The notes beneath the pieces were generated by a model. It ran no database searches and was not told the origin of the DNA. It saw nothing but the letters and a program-made list of their open reading frames with translations. A stretch of 11,043 nt of DNA from positions 1 through 11,043 of the forward strand of contig CAIWVT010000407.1 in NCBI GenBank assembly GCA_903916135.1. Direction: 5' to 3'. This DNA is from an uncultured bacterium. Its GTDB lineage: Bacteria; Bacteroidota; Bacteroidia; Bacteroidales; CAIWKO01. The translations under genes were made by a program, and so were the position numbers. The number at the start of each line of letters is the position of its first letter. Position 1 is the first letter of the stretch. Positions 1 to 6,831 of this stretch are shown piece by piece.

Positions 1-20
1 GGTATCTGTAATAGTCCAAC

Positions 21-40
21 CCCGACAGGTGAATGTCGGG
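21..40. repeat. Short GC-rich hairpin (CCCGACA / TGTCGGG)
   Basis: A perfect 7 bp inverted repeat, CCCGACA (21-27) and TGTCGGG (34-40), encloses a 6-base loop. It stands out in AT-rich surroundings. No T-run follows, so it is not a standard intrinsic terminator on the plus strand. It may be part of an interspersed repeat or the end of an upstream transcript that lies outside the window. Confidence 0.55.
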
Positions 41-79
41 ACAGGAAAATTGTACTATAACAGCTACTCTATCGGCATT

Positions 80-122
80 ATACCAAACTGAGTTTGGACT
101 AAAACTTGGTTAGTAATGGTAT
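80..122 (+). repeat. Interspersed palindromic element, copy A
   Basis: This 43 bp element starts with ATACCA and ends with TGGTAT (perfect 6 bp inverted termini). Just inside the left end is a hairpin CCAAAC-TGA-GTTTGG (83-97). The same design recurs at 3333-3374 and 10603-10645, with GAGTTTGGAC shared exactly by copies A and B. The bases to the left also match between A and B (TATCGGCATTATACC against TATCGGTATTATACC), so the homologous unit may begin near 70. The string TAGTCCAA at 12-19 is an inverted match to TTGGACTA at 94-101, possibly a decayed inverted partner. Confidence 0.75.
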
Positions 123-380
123 TATTTGATTTATTTTGAATATAAAAATTGGACTGTTTCATTCTTCAGAAGTTTTCATCAAAAAAAAGAACGCCATTAC
201 AGATTAATTTTGTAACAATGTATAATTATATATGTCTAAACTCAGTATGATTTACACAAAAATAAGTCTTTTCGTAGCGCAAATATATATTTTTATTTGT
301 TTGATTACGTTTAGCTCAGAAATAATGTGTAAATTCGCATTCTTAATTCACTAAAATTTCAACATTAAAAAAGAAAAACA

Positions 381-3191
381 ATGAAAAAACTGCTTCTGAT
401 TATCTTCTGTGCGCTGTTAATGACAGACATGGAAGCGAATGCTCAAACCGATTTATCTGCCAAGATACCTGTATCACCCAAGGTGAAAATCGGAACATTA
501 CCCAATGGTTTGAAATATTATATTGTGTATAATGTCAAGCCTGAGAAAAAAGTTGAACTACGTCTGGCTGTTAATGCGGGCGCTATTTTGGAGGACAATG
601 ATCAGTTAGGTCTTGCCCATTTTATGGAACACATGAACTTTAACGGATTGAAACATTTTCCTGACAATGAATTGGTTCATTATCTGCAAAGTATTGGCGT
701 AGGTTTTGGCAATGATTTGAATGCTTACACAGGTTTCGACGAAACGGTGTATATGCTTCCCGTGCCGAGCGATGATGCGGACAAGCTTGACAAAGCCTTT
801 ACGGTGATTGCTGATTGGGCACATGGCACTTTATTGACCGACAAACAAATTGATAACGAACGCGGTGTTATTTTGTCCGAAAGTCGTTTGGGCAAAGGTG
901 CAGACGATCGCATGATGAAAATATGGTTGCCTTTGATGCTGAACGGCTCAAAATATGGCGTTCGTTTGCCTATAGGTAAAGATTCTATCATCGAACATTT
1001 TGATTATAGTGTTTTGCGTCGTTTTTACAGCGAATGGTATCGTCCGAGTTTACAAGCTGTGGTTGTAGTGGGTGATATGCCCGTTGACAAAGCCGAACAA
1101 ATGATAAAAGATAAATTCGGAGACTTTAAAAATCCATTTCCCGAACGCCCACGTCCAGCAACTTTTGAAGTGAAACCTTTCACGAAAAGTCAAGCGTATA
1201 TTATAACGGATAAGGAAGCCGATGCCACTTATGTGAATCTTTTGGGCAACACACATTCTAAGAAAATATCCGTAACGCAAGGCGATTATTTGAACGACAT
1301 CATTAACAGACTTTGTTTTGCTATGTTGAATGCTCGTTTGGATGAATTGAAAAGCAAACCAAATCCTCCCTTTATTTTCAGTTATACCTATTTAGATGGA
1401 TGGGCACGGGGTTATGAAAACTTTACTGCTGCTGCGATGTGTAGTGAAAAAGGAGTCAAAGAAGCTGTACAGGCTTTAGTGGTTGAATGTTTACGTGTTA
1501 AGAAGTTTGGCTTTACCGAAGATGAATTGATTCGTGCGAAAGCTCAAGTACTGTCAGATTATGAAAAGAAATATAACGAACGGGAAAAGACCGAATCTAA
1601 CCGTTTGGTTGGCGAATATATCAATAACTTTCTGAATCAAGAACCTATCCCAGGCATTGAATGGGAATATAATTTTGCGAAAAGTAATTTAGAAAAAATA
1701 GCTTTGAAAGATTTTGATGCTATCCGCAATAAAATAGATATTGGCGACAACTATTTCAGCTATGTTACTACCAAAACATCTGACGGATTGCCGACCAATG
1801 CACAATACAAGCAATGGATAGACGATGCTTTGAAAAGTCCCGTTACAGCCTATCAGGAAAAGAAAATTGCTTCTAAATTACTGACAAAAGAACCTGTGGC
1901 AGGAACTGTTGTAAAAACCGATAAGAACGACAAATTAGGAACCACTACCTACACACTGAGCAATGGAGCCATCGTTTGTATTAAACCCACGGATTTCAAA
2001 AATGATGAAATCTTAATAAAAGGAAGTAAGTTTGGTGGATTTAGTGTTTACACAGGTAGCGATTATCAAAGCGGACAATTCAGCAATAATGTTGTGGATG
2101 AAATGGGATATGGACAGTTTTCAGCCACTGATTTGGATAAATTTCTTTCAGGCAAGAATGTAAAAATATCTCCTGTTGTTGATACCTATACCGAATACAT
2201 CACCGGCAACAGCACCATCAAGGATTTGGAAACCATGTTCCAACTCTTATACCTGAAATGTACTGAACCTCGCATGGACCTTGAAGCGTATAAATCATTC
2301 GTAACGCGCTCCAAACAACAACTGGAATTGACCAAGCAAAATCCTGAAAACTTGTTTGCCGATACGGTGTATAATCTCCTTTATCAAGGCAATGTACGTG
2401 CACACGAAATTGAAAGTCCTTCGGATTATGACAAGATAAACCTCGACCATGCTGTGGCATTTTATCTCGACAGAATTGGCAACCCATCCGGCATGTATTA
2501 TACCATCGTAGGTTCGTTCACCGAGCCACAAATTCTGCCATTCATCTTGAAATATATCGGTGGCTTGCAGGCAAAAGCTTCCAAAGCTGCTTATGGCGAC
2601 CTTGGTATGACACTCATTAAAGGGAAACACAGCTACACCTTGCACAAAGGCAGCGAACAAAAAGCCATGTTGACACATTATATCACAGGAGCAACAGCTT
2701 TTAATGCCGACGACAATTTCTGGCTTGGACAGTTGAATGGTGTGTTGAACAATAAAATAACCGACACGATACGCGAAAAAATGAGTGCTATCTATGGTGG
2801 AGGCATATATGGTTCAATAGCTAAATATCCAAAAGAAGAGTTTATTTTGCAATCCTATTTCCCTTGCAGCCCCGACAATATCGTCAAGGTGGATTCGGCT
2901 TTCATGAGTTTGATTGAAGGTTTGAAAAAAGCGGGTGGCATCACTGAAAAAGATTGGGCAGGTGTTCGCGAACCGGGTTTGATTACCTACAAAGTAAATA
3001 TAAAGAAAAATCAATTCTGGTTAAATCAACTCCAAGCTGCCTATCTGAATGGTGTTGACCCTGAACGTATCCTCACTGTGGAAGAACGCCTGAAAGCTAT
3101 CACTCCCGAAAAACTGATAGAAATTGCTAAACGTTTCTATTCTACTCCAAACATCTTTAAAGGCGAATGGTTGCCAGAAGCTAAAAAGTAA
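381..3191 (+). CDS. Exported M16 family zinc metallopeptidase (PqqL/insulinase-type)
   Basis: This is a 936-residue peptidase of the inverzincin family M16, expected to cleave peptides in the periplasm. Residues 1-22 form a signal peptide ending in ANAQ; no lipobox cysteine is seen. The zinc site is complete: HFMEH at 80-84 (the inverted HxxEH motif) and the distal ligand Glu in NERG at about 160, 75 residues later, as the family requires. The first M16 domain plus its C-terminal domain span about 38-390. A second, catalytically inert half runs from about 515, with the substrate-pocket-like YGGGIYG motif at 805-811. The length matches single-chain M16 peptidases such as E. coli PqqL (about 930 residues). 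The start is the only Met in front of a proper signal peptide; the leader is A-rich with no Shine-Dalgarno. It appears monocistronic, with a terminator 31 bases after the stop. The natural substrate cannot be told from the sequence. Confidence 0.95.
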   Translation: MKKLLLIIFCALLMTDMEANAQTDLSAKIPVSPKVKIGTLPNGLKYYIVYNVKPEKKVELRLAVNAGAILEDNDQLGLAHFMEHMNFNGLKHFPDNELVHYLQSIGVGFGNDLNAYTGFDETVYMLPVPSDDADKLDKAFTVIADWAHGTLLTDKQIDNERGVILSESRLGKGADDRMMKIWLPLMLNGSKYGVRLPIGKDSIIEHFDYSVLRRFYSEWYRPSLQAVVVVGDMPVDKAEQMIKDKFGDFKNPFPERPRPATFEVKPFTKSQAYIITDKEADATYVNLLGNTHSKKISVTQGDYLNDIINRLCFAMLNARLDELKSKPNPPFIFSYTYLDGWARGYENFTAAAMCSEKGVKEAVQALVVECLRVKKFGFTEDELIRAKAQVLSDYEKKYNEREKTESNRLVGEYINNFLNQEPIPGIEWEYNFAKSNLEKIALKDFDAIRNKIDIGDNYFSYVTTKTSDGLPTNAQYKQWIDDALKSPVTAYQEKKIASKLLTKEPVAGTVVKTDKNDKLGTTTYTLSNGAIVCIKPTDFKNDEILIKGSKFGGFSVYTGSDYQSGQFSNNVVDEMGYGQFSATDLDKFLSGKNVKISPVVDTYTEYITGNSTIKDLETMFQLLYLKCTEPRMDLEAYKSFVTRSKQQLELTKQNPENLFADTVYNLLYQGNVRAHEIESPSDYDKINLDHAVAFYLDRIGNPSGMYYTIVGSFTEPQILPFILKYIGGLQAKASKAAYGDLGMTLIKGKHSYTLHKGSEQKAMLTHYITGATAFNADDNFWLGQLNGVLNNKITDTIREKMSAIYGGGIYGSIAKYPKEEFILQSYFPCSPDNIVKVDSAFMSLIEGLKKAGGITEKDWAGVREPGLITYKVNIKKNQFWLNQLQAAYLNGVDPERILTVEERLKAITPEKLIEIAKRFYSTPNIFKGEWLPEAKK

Positions 3192-3222
3192 TAGCACACG
3201 GCTCCTTAGCTTTAACCTAATT

Positions 3223-3259
3223 AAAAAGCCTGCTGATTTGTTTTGGCAGGCTTTTTTTT
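3223..3259 (+). terminator. Intrinsic terminator after the M16 peptidase gene
   Basis: A perfect 11 bp stem, AAAAAGCCTGC (3223-3233) and GCAGGCTTTTT (3246-3256), has a 12-base loop and a run of eight T (3252-3259). On the minus strand the same stem ends in a T-run, so it may also stop transcripts arriving from the convergent DUF4160/DUF2442 unit. Confidence 0.9.
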
Positions 3260-3332
3260 ATTTGAGACCCGCTTGAATCCTTCTTGCGTAATACGGTCGG
3301 GTAGGTTTGAGAATGGTTATCGTATCGGTATT

Positions 3333-3374
3333 ATACCAATTGAGTTTGGACAAAAACATGGTATGTTATGGTAT
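3333..3374 (+). repeat. Interspersed palindromic element, copy B
   Basis: This 42 bp copy has ATACCA at 3333-3338 and TGGTAT at 3369-3374. Its inner hairpin is one base shorter than in copy A (CCAA-TTGAGT-TTGG). It lies between the peptidase terminator and the DUF2442 gene. The right terminus plus its flank, TGGTATTA, contains the TAA stop codon of the DUF2442 gene read on the minus strand (3374-3376). Confidence 0.75.
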
Positions 3375-3604
3375 TAATTGCTTTCCAAATATAAAGTATC
3401 TGGGCAAAGGTCAACACCATTCGCCCATTGTATGCTTCCCAAACAAGGCTTCACAGAATTGAAAAGACTAACATCGCGTAATTCTTTAAAGAGACCTATA
3501 TCTAAATATGGTTTTACATCAAAACTCTTCACCTCGCCATTCGTGAATGTTAGTACTAATGTGAAGTTTTGTTGAGGCTTAACGTTTGTTACTCTTGGAT
3601 TCAT
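3374..3604 (-). CDS. DUF2442 domain protein, partner of the DUF4160 protein
   Basis: A 76-residue protein that fits the DUF2442 pattern throughout: an N-terminal strand with V.P..NF.L.L.F.NGE (about 8-25), then SFDVKPYLD, GLFKELRD, and near the C-terminus GSIQWANGVDLCPDTLY, which matches the family's W.nG.DL.Pe.LY signature. It is soluble, with no signal peptide or membrane segment. It is the second gene of a minus-strand unit, starting 6 bp after the stop of the DUF4160 gene, so the two are very likely co-transcribed. DUF2442 and DUF4160 genes commonly occur side by side and have been discussed as toxin-antitoxin-like pairs (from memory); the biochemical role is not established. The last codons and stop abut or overlap repeat copy B. 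Confidence 0.85.
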   Translation of the reverse strand: MNPRVTNVKPQQNFTLVLTFTNGEVKSFDVKPYLDIGLFKELRDVSLFNSVKPCLGSIQWANGVDLCPDTLYLESN

Positions 3605-3610
3605 TTGTTA

Positions 3611-3880
3611 TTATTTTAAAGGATCGATTTTAAATATTGCTTCTCCTGAAATAGCTAATTCCCAATCAGCAATTAATTCATCATTATGTATTTCAATCCA
3701 TGCCTGTACAAGCTTCATTTTATTGTTCTTTATGGTTCCTTGTATTATCGAACCATCCACAATAGAAATAACAGCTTCTTCGTCTTGATATCTTACATGA
3801 ATATGCGGTAAATTATGCTGTTTATTATCTATATAATACATCGAAATTATGATGCCGTAAAACATCGAAATTATTGCCAT
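3611..3880 (-). CDS. DUF4160 domain protein
   Basis: An 89-residue protein with the full DUF4160 pattern: a start MAIISMFYGIIISMYY, then the conserved H.LPHIHVRY segment (about 22-30), the EA.ISI.DGSII.G turn (about 34-47), a helix KLVQAWIEIHNDEL (about 56-69) and a final W.LA..GE..FKIDPLK. The clustered histidines in the PHIH segment are the family's most striking residues. It has no signal peptide. The start at 3880 is supported by alignment with the family's usual N-terminus. It ends in a double stop (TAATAA) and precedes the DUF2442 gene by 6 bp. By analogy with small gene pairs it might act as the effector, with DUF2442 as its partner, but that assignment is inference and no catalytic site is known to me. 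Confidence 0.85.
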   Translation of the reverse strand: MAIISMFYGIIISMYYIDNKQHNLPHIHVRYQDEEAVISIVDGSIIQGTIKNNKMKLVQAWIEIHNDELIADWELAISGEAIFKIDPLK

Positions 3881-3904
3881 GACTTATTTGTTTGTTTATT
3901 AATG

Positions 3905-3912
3905 CAAAATTA
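3905..3912 (-). promoter_or_regulatory. Possible -7 box for the DUF4160/DUF2442 unit
   Basis: Read on the minus strand this is TAATTTTG, an exact match to the Bacteroidota -7 consensus TAnnTTTG, 24 bases ahead of the DUF4160 start. No TTG lies at the expected -33 position, so the call rests on the -7 box alone, in AT-rich DNA where such matches arise easily. Confidence 0.35.
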
Positions 3913-3963
3913 GTAAATAAATTAATTAAAAATATAAAACTCCTCAAATTGTAGCAAAAAATC

Positions 3964-6690
3964 TTATTCCTTTATAAATTTCTGTATCGCATTGCCACGT
4001 TCGGTGTTAACTTTGATGATATAAACTCCGCTGGCATAGTTTGAAATGTCAATGTTTAGAGTAGCTTCGTTTTGTTGTGTGCTGAAAACTACTTGTCCTA
4101 AAGAATTCAGTATTTCAATTTCAGCACTGGTGAAAGCCGGATTTAGTATTGAAACTGTGAATAAACCTGTATTTGGATTGGGATATATTTGTATGTGTTC
4201 ACCACCGGCATATTCGTTGATGCCGGTCATATAAATACTTGGAATATTAGAGATAGGGGACGTGCTGCTTTTTGAAGGGTTACAGACAATAGGTCGGACA
4301 GCTTCTATCATATAATAATTCATCCCGGACAGAGGTGATACATCTATGTAGGAAGTATCATTGCTCGAAACGGAATTAATCAATGTAAGATTTGAGAAGC
4401 TGGGACCTCGATAGATATTATAGGTACTGAAAGTGAATCCTAAATAGTCGTTCCATTGCAGGTTGCATGTACTACCCATATCAGCAACAACCAAATACAT
4501 GGTTTGGTGATAATTGCTTAATTGTGATGTGAAACCACAGTTGTCATTTAGAGACATTTTATACCTATAAGGTTGTTGTGCAGGAATAGAAGAAGTATCA
4601 ATGAACTCACTAAAAACAGCAAAGCTTTGTGATCCAATCAAATCATAAGTGCCGCCACTAATTGTTTCTCTATAGATTTTATATAAATTTATACCTGCAC
4701 TGAGGGGTTTGTCCCAAATCAATTTGCAATGTTGCGTTGATACATCGAAGGTAGCAGCACATATTTCAGGTGGGGGATATGGACCCAAGGTCAAAGAAGC
4801 GCATTGAGTTGATATACAATATTTGGCATCTGTAGCAGTAACACAATAAGTGCCTTGAGTTACATTAGTTAAAGTAGCTGTAGTTTGCGGGGGAGAACAA
4901 TTCCAAATGAATGTAATAGGTTGCGTACCACCTGATATTGTGGCAGTCATAGTGCCATTAGCAATATTGCAATTTGGGTTGACAATATTTCCAATAGTTA
5001 TCGTTGGTCCACCTATATTATCTATATTTACTATAGTAACGTATTTAATTATTGTGCAATTTAAAATAGAGTCATAAATGCTTACACTATAAGAGCCCGG
5101 ACCTAGATTTGTTGCCGTTGGTGTATATTGCGCAGGAGTTGTATTCCAAGTATAAGAACAATGGTTCAATCCACCGCTGAAACTTACTGTTGCAGAACCA
5201 TTTTGAAGTCCACAGTTTGTATTTATAACAGAAACACCAGCAGATGCTACAGTTACCACCACATTGTCCGTGGCAGAACAACCATAAATATCAGTAACTT
5301 GAACTGTATATGTCATAGTATTTAATGGAGCGGCTATTGGATCAGCACAATTCACACAAGATAAACCTGTACTTGGATACCAATGATAATTATTCCCACC
5401 TGTTGCATGTAAAGTTGTACTCCCATTAAGACAAATAGTGTCATTTATTCCGGCATCTGCTGGTAATAATCCAAATACACATGTAATAGAATCATAAGAA
5501 TTGCTTCCGCAATGATTATCGGTAGCAGTAATATAATATGTTCCAGATGTACTGATGCTGATTGTTTGCGTACTATCACCTGTTGACCAATGATAGGAAT
5601 CATAATAAAGACCGGCATCCAATGTAAATGGAGCATTGTCGCAAAAAGCAGTGTCGTTTCCAAGATTAAGGGATTGAGAAGGAATGATAACTCTTATTGT
5701 ATCCTTATATATGCAATTACCCGTATCAATTGTTGTTATATTATATACACCTGATTGATGTACAATGATTGATGAATCTACTGATCCATTGTTCCAAAAA
5801 TATTGCGAAAATCCTCCACCTGCATTCAAAACAAAATTGAAATTGCCACAAATAGTGGTATCGTTGCCAAGGTTAAGATTCAAATAAGGTTGCGAAAGTG
5901 TAACTTGTATTGAATCCATGTAATTAACACCAGTTAAGTTTGCAGTTACATAATAAGTCCCCGAAGTAGTTACGTTAATTACTCGTGTTGTTTCGCCCGT
6001 GGACCATAAATAGCTATTAAAACCTGAGAGAGCTGAAATTGAGTCAGAAGTACTGCAAATAAATCCAGGATTGTCTAAAATAATAGAGGAGGGAACGTTA
6101 CTTATATTATCCATTAAAAGATATTGTCCATCTGAACATGCCGGTTCAGGTGTGTAAATAATAAATAAAATATTATTCCAATTGGATGTGGGTCTAAATT
6201 TAACAACGTAGGTTTGCCAAGTGGTGTTCAATATTGTTGGAGATGTCCACAATAACTGTGCTTGGTCGCAACCTGAATTAATAGTAGCCATACCGCCCCA
6301 AACTTGTAACTTGGAACAAGCAGGAGGCATCAGTATTCCCATATTTGGAGTGGCTGTTGATGGTATAGCCAAATCAATAAAAAAACTATATTTACTACCT
6401 GCTATTAACGGTGTGTTTAAGGTTTGTCCTGCACCTTCTTGCCAACCTGTGCTGGGTTGATAAACTAAACCTACATAAGAATTACCATTTGATGGTGGTA
6501 AATTTATCCCCCACGAACCTGGTTGAGTGTCAGGAGTTTCATGCGGAAGGCAAATACTCCATCCGGGTGGTAACACATGAGATTGAGGCGTGCCTTCAAA
6601 GGAAGGGTTTTGAAATTGTATTATTTGGGCAGTTATACTATTGATGGCTATCATCAATAGGATTGTAAAAATGTAAATACTTTTTTTCAT
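3964..6690 (-). CDS. T9SS-exported multidomain surface protein (downstream tandem copy)
   Basis: A 908-residue secreted protein, probably an adhesin or matrix component. Order seen: signal peptide 1-22; a jelly-roll, carbohydrate-binding-module-like domain about 23-197 (starts FQNPSFEG, ends LLMDNIS); Ig-like repeats about 203-266, 270-336 and 340-405, the latter two beginning with LGNDT and the paired Cys pattern; a PKD-like domain about 411-482; two SprB-type repeats about 488-553 and 570-634; two fibronectin III-like domains about 642-730 and 732-818 (each with YxIYR); and a type A sorting domain about 830-908 with YPNPNTG and a final GNAIQKFIKE. T9SS recognises this C-terminal domain after Sec export and releases the protein or anchors it to the surface. 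Ligand unknown; no catalytic motif seen. It follows its paralogue by 141 bp and has its own promoter. No clear terminator is visible after its stop. Confidence 0.9.
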   Translation of the reverse strand: MKKSIYIFTILLMIAINSITAQIIQFQNPSFEGTPQSHVLPPGWSICLPHETPDTQPGSWGINLPPSNGNSYVGLVYQPSTGWQEGAGQTLNTPLIAGSKYSFFIDLAIPSTATPNMGILMPPACSKLQVWGGMATINSGCDQAQLLWTSPTILNTTWQTYVVKFRPTSNWNNILFIIYTPEPACSDGQYLLMDNISNVPSSIILDNPGFICSTSDSISALSGFNSYLWSTGETTRVINVTTSGTYYVTANLTGVNYMDSIQVTLSQPYLNLNLGNDTTICGNFNFVLNAGGGFSQYFWNNGSVDSSIIVHQSGVYNITTIDTGNCIYKDTIRVIIPSQSLNLGNDTAFCDNAPFTLDAGLYYDSYHWSTGDSTQTISISTSGTYYITATDNHCGSNSYDSITCVFGLLPADAGINDTICLNGSTTLHATGGNNYHWYPSTGLSCVNCADPIAAPLNTMTYTVQVTDIYGCSATDNVVVTVASAGVSVINTNCGLQNGSATVSFSGGLNHCSYTWNTTPAQYTPTATNLGPGSYSVSIYDSILNCTIIKYVTIVNIDNIGGPTITIGNIVNPNCNIANGTMTATISGGTQPITFIWNCSPPQTTATLTNVTQGTYCVTATDAKYCISTQCASLTLGPYPPPEICAATFDVSTQHCKLIWDKPLSAGINLYKIYRETISGGTYDLIGSQSFAVFSEFIDTSSIPAQQPYRYKMSLNDNCGFTSQLSNYHQTMYLVVADMGSTCNLQWNDYLGFTFSTYNIYRGPSFSNLTLINSVSSNDTSYIDVSPLSGMNYYMIEAVRPIVCNPSKSSTSPISNIPSIYMTGINEYAGGEHIQIYPNPNTGLFTVSILNPAFTSAEIEILNSLGQVVFSTQQNEATLNIDISNYASGVYIIKVNTERGNAIQKFIKE

Positions 6691-6736
6691 GATACAAGTT
6701 TTTATGAACGATGAAATACAGAGCGGAAATTGAGTG

Positions 6737-6767
6737 CTAAGGTACGAAAATGATTTGGATGAGTCAA
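6737..6767 (-). promoter_or_regulatory. Promoter of the downstream surface-protein copy
   Basis: On the minus strand, TTG (6767-6765) is followed after 20 bases by TACCTTAG (6744-6737). This is one base off the Bacteroidota consensus TAnnTTTG. The layout is the same as in front of the paralogue, where the -7 box is the perfect TACCTTTG. The predicted leader is about 40 bases long. Confidence 0.7.
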
Positions 6768-6831
6768 TGACTTTATTAATAAATTCAATATAGAATATTT
6801 TTCCTGATTAAATAAAAGTAGAGCATAGTCA

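Larger units (their letters stand above)
1..380. other. Intergenic region upstream of the M16 peptidase gene
   Basis: No convincing gene lies here. The stretch is AT-rich and carries a GC-rich hairpin (21-40), copy A of the palindromic element (80-122), and the presumed promoter of the peptidase gene. No full TTG-N20-TAnnTTTG promoter is visible. The nearest -7-like strings are TAATTTTG near 204, TACGTTTA at 306-313 and TAAATTCG at 330-337, none with a TTG at the right distance. A short frame open from base 1 to a TAA at 58-60 could be the tail of an upstream gene, but 19 codons are too few to judge. Confidence 0.6.

Noticed and set aside
1..60. Short open frame ending in TAA at 58-60 as the C-terminus of an upstream gene
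   Set aside because: Only 19 codons are visible, the frame includes the GC-rich hairpin, and no domain can be recognised.
2295..2678. Open frame of 127 codons on the minus strand inside the peptidase gene
   Set aside because: It lies wholly within a well-supported M16 gene on the other strand, has no recognisable domain, promoter or leader, and its composition is that of a shadow frame.
381..3191. The peptidase as a lipoprotein
   Set aside because: The only cysteine near the start is Cys10 inside the hydrophobic core (IIFC) and does not fit a lipobox; the ANAQ end fits an ordinary signal peptidase I site.
6691..6831. A terminator between the two tandem surface-protein genes
   Set aside because: Only AT-rich weak palindromes such as TTTATTAATAAA are present, without a GC stem followed by a T-run on the minus strand.
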